The notes beneath the pieces were generated by a model that saw nothing but the letters and a program-made list of their open reading frames with translations, did no database searches and was not told where the DNA came from. Source: DASXRU01 sp039933315 (GTDB lineage Bacteria > Acidobacteriota > Blastocatellia > Pyrinomonadales > Pyrinomonadaceae). From it: 10,622 nt of DNA. The translations under genes and the position numbers were made by a program. Where the stretch lies: the NCBI GenBank assembly GCA_039933315.1, contig JBDTOI010000136.1, positions 1-10,622 of the forward strand. Reading direction: 5' to 3'. Below are positions 1-6,193 of the stretch, in pieces (the first letter of the stretch is position 1; each line of letters begins with the position of its first letter).

Positions 1-162
1 CTTTGAGTGACGGTACGTTAGTTGCCAACAGAGACTGCAAACACCGATTGAGTTCGGATCTCGCACGGCCTCGGTTGTCCTCTCGCCGATCGAGTCACAA
101 GGCTTCTTGCCCGTTGCGCGCCGCCTCACCATTTTCGCGCCGCGACAAATGATCGGTGTGTG

Positions 163-176
163 AACCTTAAACCTTA
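163..176 (+). repeat. tandem AACCTTA heptamer ahead of the first gene
   Basis: AACCTTA occurs twice in immediate succession (163-169 and 170-176), five bases before the AAGGAG element. Each copy contains CCTT, which is complementary to the AAGG of the ribosome binding site, so either copy could in principle pair with it. A tandem operator is an alternative reading. The repeat is directly visible; any function is speculation. Confidence 0.35.
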
Positions 177-181
177 CACTC

Positions 182-187
182 AAGGAG
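182..187 (+). promoter_or_regulatory. ribosome binding site (AAGGAG)
   Basis: AAGGAG at 182-187 is six bases before the ATG at 194, a strong Shine-Dalgarno match at a normal distance. It fixes the start of the first gene and shows that this genome uses standard Shine-Dalgarno initiation, which helps when judging the less clear starts downstream. Confidence 0.8.
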
Positions 188-193
188 AAAAAT

Positions 194-2095
194 ATGAGTC
201 AAGTTATTGCTCCCTCACAACGTTGCACTGTGGCAGGTTTTCTCTACGGAATAATCTGCGGTGATCTTGGCGTCTATGATGTTATTGGCGACGCCGAAAT
301 CTACGCGGTGCGTTCAAAACAAAAGTCGCCGACGGCTAATCCCACCGAGAACGAGCGCGGCGACGCCAAGACGGTCCTCCGCACCGTCAGCGATGACGAA
401 TTAAAACGCCTTAGCGCGGGAAAAGGCGTCCTGGCCGGGAAGACCGACAAGCGCGGCTTCTTCTGTCTCAACGATCCCAACTACGGCGGCGAGTTGCTGG
501 ATGTTTATGTTTGCCTGCGCTCCGTGCCGGGGCCAAAGGAAAAGTCACTGCCGCTCGAGAAAACTACCTGCCTGTTTCTTGGTACCTATGAGCCCAGGCA
601 GTCCGGGTCAGGTTGGTATCTCTCATTCTACATCCCAGCCTATATCTGGTGCGCCCTCAAGAAACTGGTGGATGCGTGGACAGTCGCAGGGCGCGTGGCG
701 GACTGCGACACGGACAACCCGCTGGGTGGTGTCATCGTGATCGCCCGCGACGTGGATTGCACCCAGGAAGATTTACTCGGAGAAGCCGTCACCAATGGAC
801 TTGGCATCTTCCGCATTGACTATCCCGGCGAGGCTTTCCGGAGGGGCACCTTCATTGACGTGGAGCTCTTCGGCGGACCTGACATTTACTTCCAGGTGAA
901 TGACTCAGGCGGTGTTCCGCGGTTGACGGAGCCGCCCTCGGCCGGACGTCAGGTGGGCCGTTGCGACAGCGGGCCATGCAAATGCGTTCGTCTCTGCGTC
1001 GATTTGCCCGGTCCTGGCGATAACACCGGCCCCGGTGATCTACCCAGCGCGTGGATCCGGGTCGGCACCGCGTTCCTGATCCCCGATTCCACCGTGGCGC
1101 TGAACGACTTCGACGCGAATGGCTTCGCCGGCGGCGCGGCCAACAAGTTCGTGTTGACCGGCGCTCCAGCGATGCGTGGCGGCGTGCCGCGCAAGACTGC
1201 CGGCGGCGATCCCATCGAATATCGTTTCAAGGTTGGTCAGTCGACGGCGGCAAACAACGTGGCGCCGCTGGCAGCAGCCAACTTCACCCGCATAGTCGGC
1301 GCCGGTCCTCTCGCAGACAAGAACCTGTTTGCCAACACATCGCTGGGCGACGTGTTCCGCATAGTCAGCTTCTCGCCGTTCGTGACGGAAACAATCGGTA
1401 TTGTGGCCGTGCTTACTGACCTGAGTGCCGACGGATGGCTCGACGTGAACAAGGTGATCCAAAACCGTTTCATCGAGCTGGGACGCGACCCGGCTACCAT
1501 CGCGCTCTTCAGCTGGATTCCCAGCGGCGACATGATGCGGGTGGATACTAATGCGCTGCCAACGGTAGCAAACGTGCCATCCGGGGTAGCCATCCCGGGA
1601 CAGCCGGTTCCGCCAGCCAATCGATTGCCGGTCGAGAAGATGTCGCTACGCTTCGAGACGCGCAACGCAACCACGTTGGCGGCGTTGCCGGGCAGCGGCA
1701 AGACGCTGAACTTGATGGTCGTCAACAATAACTCCACCTTCCTGAAGATCGCGAACAAGGAGCAACTTGACGCCAGCGATCCCTGCATGATCGTTCACGG
1801 TGTTCCGCACCTCGCCTACACGGTCTATCACCCGCACCTGCAATCGGCCAGCATCAATATGCGCAGCAACAGTGGGGCGTACAACAACGACATGAATGAT
1901 CCGCCGCGGCTGCCTCTCATCGGCAACACGGATCCCACCGTCGTTAACCTGAATAACCCCAACCTGGAAGTACTGCCGCATCCGACGGTCAAGTGTACCT
2001 ATATCGTCACCCTGAAGGCGCATACGCGGCGGCATACGGGAGGAGGTCAGGTGGGCGCCGAAGATACGCTGATTGCGTTCTACTGGGAGCCGTAG
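194..2095 (+). CDS. uncharacterised soluble protein with two transthyretin-like beta domains and a cysteine cluster
   Basis: The 633-residue product starts at an ATG with a strong AAGGAG. It shows no signal peptide or membrane segment, so it is probably cytosolic or leaves the cell by a non-Sec route. Residues about 10-115 and 165-236 each look like a transthyretin or carboxypeptidase-regulatory-like sandwich: a 'G.V....pl.GV.V.A.D' strand, then a 'V.T...G.F.I' strand, then a 'DVYVCL' or 'IDVELF' strand. A cysteine cluster follows (C257, C262, C264, C268, in the context GPCKCVRLCVD). From about residue 285 ('SAWIRVG') to the end (FYWEP) is a long beta-rich, aspartate- and asparagine-rich region with few charged helices, including a 'YTVYHPHLQSASINM' segment. 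I do not recognise a catalytic motif. From memory it resembles soil-bacterial hypothetical proteins labelled 'carboxypeptidase-like regulatory domain', but I cannot name a function. The gene is well separated from its neighbour and ends before an intrinsic terminator, so it may be monocistronic. Confidence 0.9.
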   Translation: MSQVIAPSQRCTVAGFLYGIICGDLGVYDVIGDAEIYAVRSKQKSPTANPTENERGDAKTVLRTVSDDELKRLSAGKGVLAGKTDKRGFFCLNDPNYGGELLDVYVCLRSVPGPKEKSLPLEKTTCLFLGTYEPRQSGSGWYLSFYIPAYIWCALKKLVDAWTVAGRVADCDTDNPLGGVIVIARDVDCTQEDLLGEAVTNGLGIFRIDYPGEAFRRGTFIDVELFGGPDIYFQVNDSGGVPRLTEPPSAGRQVGRCDSGPCKCVRLCVDLPGPGDNTGPGDLPSAWIRVGTAFLIPDSTVALNDFDANGFAGGAANKFVLTGAPAMRGGVPRKTAGGDPIEYRFKVGQSTAANNVAPLAAANFTRIVGAGPLADKNLFANTSLGDVFRIVSFSPFVTETIGIVAVLTDLSADGWLDVNKVIQNRFIELGRDPATIALFSWIPSGDMMRVDTNALPTVANVPSGVAIPGQPVPPANRLPVEKMSLRFETRNATTLAALPGSGKTLNLMVVNNNSTFLKIANKEQLDASDPCMIVHGVPHLAYTVYHPHLQSASINMRSNSGAYNNDMNDPPRLPLIGNTDPTVVNLNNPNLEVLPHPTVKCTYIVTLKAHTRRHTGGGQVGAEDTLIAFYWEP

Positions 2096-2147
2096 ACGCA
2101 CACTAACTGCGACCGCGCCCACCGCGCGGGGCATCACAGATGAAGAC

Positions 2148-2174
2148 GCCCGGCGATCGTATGGATTGCCGGGC
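2148..2174 (+). other. GC-rich hairpin downstream of the first gene
   Basis: GCCCGGC (2148-2154) pairs perfectly with GCCGGGC (2168-2174), and an inner ATC/GAT pair (2156-2158 with 2164-2166) shortens the loop. No T-run follows, so it is a weak terminator on its own. It could protect the 3' end of the upstream mRNA. Confidence 0.45.
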
Positions 2175-2201
2175 CTCTTCGCGACACCGCGGCACTTTCG
2201 G

Positions 2202-2218
2202 ACGCGGCGGAGCCGCGT
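2202..2218 (+). other. short perfect hairpin, ACGCGGC / GCCGCGT
   Basis: A 7-bp perfect stem closes over a three-base loop (GGA). It lies between the hairpin at 2148-2174 and the intrinsic terminator at 2231-2264, giving three successive stem-loops behind the first gene. There is no following T-run. Confidence 0.4.
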
Positions 2219-2230
2219 GTGCGGCGCGGT

Positions 2231-2264
2231 AAAGCCGTGACTGATCAATCCCTCACGGCCTTTT
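2231..2264 (+). terminator. intrinsic terminator after the first gene
   Basis: GCCGTGA (2234-2240) and TCACGGC (2253-2259) form a perfect 7-bp stem around a 12-nt loop, followed by CTTTT. The preceding AAA can pair with the TTT across a one-base bulge. This is the clearest Rho-independent terminator in the window. It lies 136 nt after the stop codon of the first gene and separates it from the secreted protein gene. The A-rich/T-rich flanks would allow weaker activity on the opposite strand. Confidence 0.7.
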
Positions 2265-2382
2265 ATTGCCACTTCACGGCAACCTTCTGGACTTTGCCTT
2301 TCAACTATATTAGAAAAGTCATGGACTAACTTTGGCTGAGAGACTGAGAACGACTGGCCCCCCTCCCGTTCCTCGACGTCCA

Positions 2383-5300
2383 ATGGCTCTACAAAGAAAT
2401 CTTTGCGTGTTGTTTCGCCGCCGGGGCCTGAGGGCCTGGGCCTACGCCTCGATCCTCTTGATCTCTGGCGGCGTAATCAGCGCGAGCGCACAGACGCCGC
2501 CGCCGGTGCTGATCAGCCAGCCCTCCTCAACTCGCGCGATTGCGCTTGAATCCCTCAACTTTGTCTCAGAACCCTTCAAGCTGGAGTCGCCGTATTCTTT
2601 TGGTGACGATCATCGCACGCGCATAATGCTCTTCGCGTTGAATCTCTCGCTCGCGCCCGGCGAGGCTCTTTCCTCAGTCAATGCCGACGCAGAGGATGCC
2701 TCGCATCGACATTACAATTTGCTCGTAGAACACGTCGGCCCGGTGCCCGAGCAGGAGTGGCTGACGGCGGTTGTCGTGCGTTTAAGCGACGATATGGGTG
2801 ATGTTGGCGACGTGTTGGTCCGAGTAACTCACGATGGTGTGGCCAGCAATCGCGTGCGCGTCGCTATCGGTCATTTGGGCGGCGGGCCTGCCGACGATCA
2901 GGGAGCTGCGCCCACTCCGGCGCCGCCTTATCTGATCGCGGGCCAGGTGACTTTCGCCGGTGAGGCCTTAGCCGGCGTCAGTGTGAAACTTAACGGTCCG
3001 CAAGCCGAAACGGTGGTCACCGATGCCGGCGGCGGTTATAGATTCACGGTGCAGGCAGCCGGAGGCTCTTACAGCGTCACTCCTCTGCATTCCTTTTTCG
3101 ACTTCAGTGCAAGTCCGACTTTCCTCAATCTCAGTGGGAATCAGATTAACGTCAATTTCACGGCCCTGAGACGATCGTTTGCTGTCCGTGGAAAAGTACT
3201 CGACGACCTTGGCCAGGGCATCAACGGAGTCCAGGTAACCCTATGGAATGAATCGGATGAGATAGTAGCTGCAGTGCTAACCGCTGGTGGCGGCAGCTAC
3301 TCATTTCCGAATCTGCCGGCCGGTTTTGCATACACGCTGACAGCAGAGGCGAGCAGTTTCTTCAACTTTAATCCCCGCAATACAACTGCCCTCAGCGGTA
3401 ATCTGACCATCGACTTGAATGGCAGCAGGCGATCCTATGCAATCGGCGGAATCGTCACAAACGCGGCCGGTAGCGCAACGAGTGGCGTCACCATCAACTT
3501 AAGCGGCCGGCAGTCTGCCACCGTGGTGTCGGATGACTCCGGAGCCTATTTATTCTCCGCGGTGCCGGCGGGTGGGAATTATACGTTGACGCCGGTAGCG
3601 ACCCCCTTCTACGCATTCACACCGAAAACCATAAACGAGCTGAGCAGCAATCAAACCGCCAACTTCAACGGCGCTTTGCGCAAGTACTCGATCGCCGGCC
3701 GCATGACCAACGGAACTGAAGGGCTTAGATCGGTAGAAATGCGTTTAAGCGGTGCGCGGTCAGCAGCTACTGTCACCGACAGCAACGGAGACTTTTTATT
3801 TGCCGATTTGCCGGCTGCTGCGAATTACACGCTGACGCCTGTTGCGACCCCGTTCTACGTGTTCACCGTTCAAAATGTAAACAACCTTGGCAGTAACCAG
3901 ACGTTAACCTTCAACGGCGCGCTAAGAAAGTATTCGTTTAGTGGTCGCATAACCGAAGGAGTCAATGGCATCAGCGGAGTAAACATCGCACTGACAGGAT
4001 CGGAGCAGGCGGTGACGACTACTGACTCCAACGGGAACTTTACCTTCGCGAATGTAACCGCCGGCGGTACCTACACGTTGACTCCGACAAGAACTCAGTA
4101 CGTGTTTAGTCCGCCCTCCCTCTTTTTCGAGGGACTTGCCGGAGATAAGCCGGCGGACTTCAGTAGCTCGTTCCGCTATTACGTCGCTGGTACAGTCGCG
4201 GACAACACAGGACGCGGGCTGGCTGGCTTAACTATGACGGTCAGTGGTAGCCAATCGGCGACCACCCTTACCGCTTTGGACGGCAGCTACTCATTTGCCC
4301 TCGCGCCAACGGGTAACTACACCGTGACGCCATCGATCGAACAGGGTTGGTACTTGTTTGGTCCGACCAGCCAAAACTTCAACAGTCTGACGGGCAATCA
4401 GACGCTGAACTTCACTGCCAGCCTGGCCCCGCTGCCTAATCCAGCGCAGGTGCTGGAGTTTGATGGGTCGCCCAAGGCCGTCGATTATGGTTACATCTGG
4501 CAGCCTGATGTTGACCTGGGACATTTCTTCTGGGAGTTCTGGGCCATGCCCGGAAGTTACGCGGGCGCGACTTATATGTTGAGTGACGGTTATGGTGGCG
4601 CGCACGCATTGCTTTTCGGTTTCGCTAACTTGAACACGAGCGAACGGGGCCGCTATCAGTTCATTGGCAACATCTACAATGGCGTCACTTATGATAATTA
4701 TTTCAGAAGCGACGAAGGGCCCGCCCCGGGCGAGTGGGGCCACTTCGCCGTAGGGTGGGATGGGAAAAAAATAATTACCTACTTAAACGGCGTGCCGGTG
4801 GGCAGGACCGCATTTACCGGGCCACGTCGTACGCCAGGCATCGGCGGAGGTGGCGGCCGGCTATTGATCGGAGGTTCGGACCACAGCAACTTTGAGGGTC
4901 GCATTGCGCAGGTCCGCGGGTACGAGGGCCGCAATCCTCGCGAAGACCCTATCGGCCTGGATCAAACTCTGGTGGAGTCTGCTTTTGATCCGCAAAACGT
5001 CTTTGCGCCCGACGGTAATCTGACCAGCTATTTTTTACGGCCGGCTCCGCGAGTTGCAGATTTATCCGGCGGGTTGAATGGCATTACCCATCCGGGCGTG
5101 CTTCGGGGAACGATCAACGGAATACTCTACGGCTGCTCGGGCTGTCCGCTACCGACATTCGTTATTGATCCCACCGCACCAAACTTTGCGACCGGCACAC
5201 CGGCAGCGCCGGTCGCTGTTAGTAGCCCCGCACCTGTTCCCGCCGGCGCTCGCATCTTCGATTCATTCTCGAGGACAAACTCAACCTACATCTTCGGCGG

Positions 5301-5859
5301 CAAAGGCGGGCTGGGTGCCACCGAAGGCGGGACCGCGGGAGCAAAACTGTGGCAGACAAGCGTGGTCTCACAACAAAAACCATTCGGCATACTGAATGGA
5401 CGCGCCGTGGTATTGGGGAACTCAACGTACATTAGCTGGATTCCCACAGGCTCGACTTCGGCAAACCTGGACATACGGGTTGACCGGCACCCCGGCCTGG
5501 CGGGTAGCGGGCACGACACCGGGTTGTGTTTTCGCGTCGTGGGAGGTGGAAACTTCTTCTTTGCGTACTCGAGCCCGGGCAGCACACCAACTGGTCCCCG
5601 ATCACTGACAGTTGGTTATTATCTCAATGGACGGCGCGTAATACTCGCGAGCGGAGTAACTATGCCGGCCATCTGGACGACTCTACAGGTGGTCACGCGC
5701 AGTTCCGGAGAGATAACTGTTTATGCCGGCGGTATCCAGGTCTATACAACCAGCAGCAACATCTTCCCGACCGTCACCGGCGCCGGACTTTATAACAATT
5801 CTGCGGGCCAGGGTCTGGTGAACCGTTGGGACAACTTCACCGTCTATGACGCCCCGTAG
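2383..5859 (+). CDS. large secreted modular protein: Ig-like module, six carboxypeptidase-regulatory-like repeats, LamG-like domain
   Basis: The frame opens at a TTG (2332), but I chose the ATG at 2383. It gives a normal signal peptide (basic start, hydrophobic residues about 18-32, cleavage after ASA at residue 36) instead of a 36-residue arginine/proline-rich lead. Neither start has a good Shine-Dalgarno, so this is uncertain. With the ATG the product is 1158 residues. Residues 77-165 ('TRIMLFALNLSLAPGE') are an Ig-like module. Six tandem repeats follow, starting near residues 182, 266, 352, 435, 517 and 600, each with a 'G.V......GV.V.L.G....T.TD..G.Y.F' core of the SdrD-B/carboxypeptidase-regulatory fold. 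Residues 690-853 resemble a LamG/concanavalin A-like domain (WEFWAMPG, WGHFAVGWDG, TYLNGVPVG, EGRIAQVRGY). C918-SG-C921 may form a small disulfide loop. Residues 957-1158 form another beta sandwich. I see no LPXTG, PEP-CTERM or catalytic motif. An adhesive or glycan-binding surface or extracellular role is inferred. Confidence 0.88.
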   Translation: MALQRNLCVLFRRRGLRAWAYASILLISGGVISASAQTPPPVLISQPSSTRAIALESLNFVSEPFKLESPYSFGDDHRTRIMLFALNLSLAPGEALSSVNADAEDASHRHYNLLVEHVGPVPEQEWLTAVVVRLSDDMGDVGDVLVRVTHDGVASNRVRVAIGHLGGGPADDQGAAPTPAPPYLIAGQVTFAGEALAGVSVKLNGPQAETVVTDAGGGYRFTVQAAGGSYSVTPLHSFFDFSASPTFLNLSGNQINVNFTALRRSFAVRGKVLDDLGQGINGVQVTLWNESDEIVAAVLTAGGGSYSFPNLPAGFAYTLTAEASSFFNFNPRNTTALSGNLTIDLNGSRRSYAIGGIVTNAAGSATSGVTINLSGRQSATVVSDDSGAYLFSAVPAGGNYTLTPVATPFYAFTPKTINELSSNQTANFNGALRKYSIAGRMTNGTEGLRSVEMRLSGARSAATVTDSNGDFLFADLPAAANYTLTPVATPFYVFTVQNVNNLGSNQTLTFNGALRKYSFSGRITEGVNGISGVNIALTGSEQAVTTTDSNGNFTFANVTAGGTYTLTPTRTQYVFSPPSLFFEGLAGDKPADFSSSFRYYVAGTVADNTGRGLAGLTMTVSGSQSATTLTALDGSYSFALAPTGNYTVTPSIEQGWYLFGPTSQNFNSLTGNQTLNFTASLAPLPNPAQVLEFDGSPKAVDYGYIWQPDVDLGHFFWEFWAMPGSYAGATYMLSDGYGGAHALLFGFANLNTSERGRYQFIGNIYNGVTYDNYFRSDEGPAPGEWGHFAVGWDGKKIITYLNGVPVGRTAFTGPRRTPGIGGGGGRLLIGGSDHSNFEGRIAQVRGYEGRNPREDPIGLDQTLVESAFDPQNVFAPDGNLTSYFLRPAPRVADLSGGLNGITHPGVLRGTINGILYGCSGCPLPTFVIDPTAPNFATGTPAAPVAVSSPAPVPAGARIFDSFSRTNSTYIFGGKGGLGATEGGTAGAKLWQTSVVSQQKPFGILNGRAVVLGNSTYISWIPTGSTSANLDIRVDRHPGLAGSGHDTGLCFRVVGGGNFFFAYSSPGSTPTGPRSLTVGYYLNGRRVILASGVTMPAIWTTLQVVTRSSGEITVYAGGIQVYTTSSNIFPTVTGAGLYNNSAGQGLVNRWDNFTVYDAP
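2926..4437 (+). repeat. six in-gene repeats encoding carboxypeptidase-regulatory-like domains
   Basis: Units begin at about 2926, 3178, 3436, 3685, 3931 and 4180 and are 246-258 bp long. Each encodes one beta-sandwich ending in a 'NLSGNQT..FNGALRKYS' type linker. Units 3 and 4 are closest: both encode the 12-residue peptide NYTLTPVATPFY (3577-3612 and 3823-3858), yet differ at five synonymous positions over those 36 bases. The array is therefore old enough for silent sites to have drifted while the protein was held constant. Units 1, 2, 5 and 6 are more diverged. Confidence 0.85.
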
Positions 5860-5860
5860 A

Positions 5861-5930
5861 GTCAGAGGTCGGAGGTCAGAGGTCAGAGGCAGTAGGCAGT
5901 AGGCAGTAGGCAGAAAGCAGTAGGCAGAAA
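5861..5930 (+). repeat. ten tandem heptamers (left arm of snap-back element)
   Basis: Directly after the stop codon of the secreted protein gene the sequence runs as ten units of exactly seven bases: four of GTCRGAG type followed by six of GCAGTAG or GCAGAAA type. All units share a purine-rich G(T/C)(C/A)(G/A)G-like core. Reverse complements of the same heptamers appear at 6003-6023 and 6064-6099, so this is the left arm of an imperfect inverted repeat. There are no unique spacers, so it is not a CRISPR array, and it is not coding. Confidence 0.85.
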
Positions 5931-5967
5931 AACAGAAAGAACGGCGTTCAGAGCAATCCTTTCAACT

Positions 5968-6084
5968 CCGGTAAATTATTCGTAGGCGGGGCTACTTGTA
6001 TTTTACTGCCTCCTGCCCACTGCCCCGGTAAATTCTTCGTAGGCGAAACTGGGCTACTGTATTTTTCTGCCTCCTGCCTCTGAC
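5968..6084 (+). repeat. 57-bp tandem duplication in the lptD upstream region
   Basis: Copy 1 (5968-6024) and copy 2 (6025 to about 6084) both start CCGGTAAATT(A/C)TTCGTAGGCG, continue through GGGCTACT.GTATTTT and end in CTGCCTCCTGCC. They differ by a few substitutions and a short insertion in copy 2. Each copy carries a GTAG...CTAC mini-hairpin and a right-arm block complementary to the heptamers at 5889-5930, so the duplication provides two alternative partners for the left arm. The TATTTT blocks could be -10-like, but no matching -35 is obvious. Confidence 0.75.
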
Positions 6085-6099
6085 TCCTGGCCTCCGATC
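6064..6099 (+). repeat. right arm of the snap-back element (inverted heptamers)
   Basis: Read as consecutive units, TTTCTGC, CTCCTGC, CTCTGAC, TCCTGGC and CTCCGAT are reverse complements or near-complements of GCAGAAA, GCAG(T/G)AG, GTCAGAG, GCCAGGA and (A)TCGGAG. They occur in the order expected for a hairpin with the left arm at 5861-5930. The arm ends at the point where the lptD reading frame opens (first in-frame GTG at 6101). Confidence 0.75.
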
Positions 6100-6176
6100 T
6101 GTGCTAGCATCGACGCGTTTTCATAAGTTGGCGCCGTTCCCTAATCCCTTGTTAGAAAATGCGCGCCTTCGATCTT

Positions 6177-6182
6177 CGGAGG
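6177..6182 (+). promoter_or_regulatory. likely ribosome binding site of lptD (CGGAGG)
   Basis: CGGAGG at 6177-6182 precedes an in-frame TTG (6194) by 11 bases. It is the only good Shine-Dalgarno match near the start of the lptD frame and is the reason for choosing that start. A GTG at 6212 is the next alternative. Confidence 0.45.
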
Positions 6183-6193
6183 TCTGTTCCTTC

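Larger units (their letters stand above)
1..193. other. upstream non-coding region of the first gene
   Basis: I find no convincing coding sequence here; the only obvious ATG (149) is closed after four codons. The stretch contains a perfect 8-bp inverted repeat, ACACCGAT at 41-48 and ATCGGTGT at 152-159, whose arms are about 100 nt apart and may be chance. Two copies of AACCTTA lie head to tail at 163-176, just ahead of the ribosome binding site of the first gene. GC-rich direct repeats (around 117-126 and 136-145) sit between these. A promoter for the first gene must lie here or upstream of the window, but I see no clear -10/-35 pair. Confidence 0.5.

Noticed and set aside
1040..1462. Minus-strand and other-frame open frames inside the first gene (also 949-1230, 1051-1419, 1237-1788)
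   Set aside because: They lie wholly within the coding region of a protein with clear beta-domain patterns and have compositions typical of off-frame translation.
2321..2329. ATG at 2321 as start of the secreted protein
   Set aside because: It reads ATG GAC TAA and closes immediately; it is also in a different frame from the gene.
1646..2383. Long open frame on the minus strand (245 codons) overlapping the first gene and the intergenic region
   Set aside because: It is antisense to a well-supported gene, its product is arginine- and valine-rich low-complexity typical of shadow translation of GC-rich DNA, and it crosses the intrinsic terminator and hairpins at 2148-2264.
2416..2436. Twin-arginine (Tat) signal in the secreted protein (FRRRGLRAW)
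   Set aside because: There are consecutive arginines, but the following residues do not match the S-R-R-x-F-L-K consensus and the rest looks like a normal Sec signal peptide.
5820..5859. C-terminal sorting signal (LPXTG or PEP-CTERM) on the secreted protein
   Set aside because: The tail ends in FTVYDAP with no hydrophobic anchor or basic tail after it.
5861..5930. CRISPR-like array
   Set aside because: The units are only 7 bp, directly abutting, with no unique spacers and no cas genes.
5861..6100. Insertion sequence or transposon remnant with a transposase
   Set aside because: No open frame with transposase features exists here or elsewhere in the window; only non-autonomous repeats can be supported.
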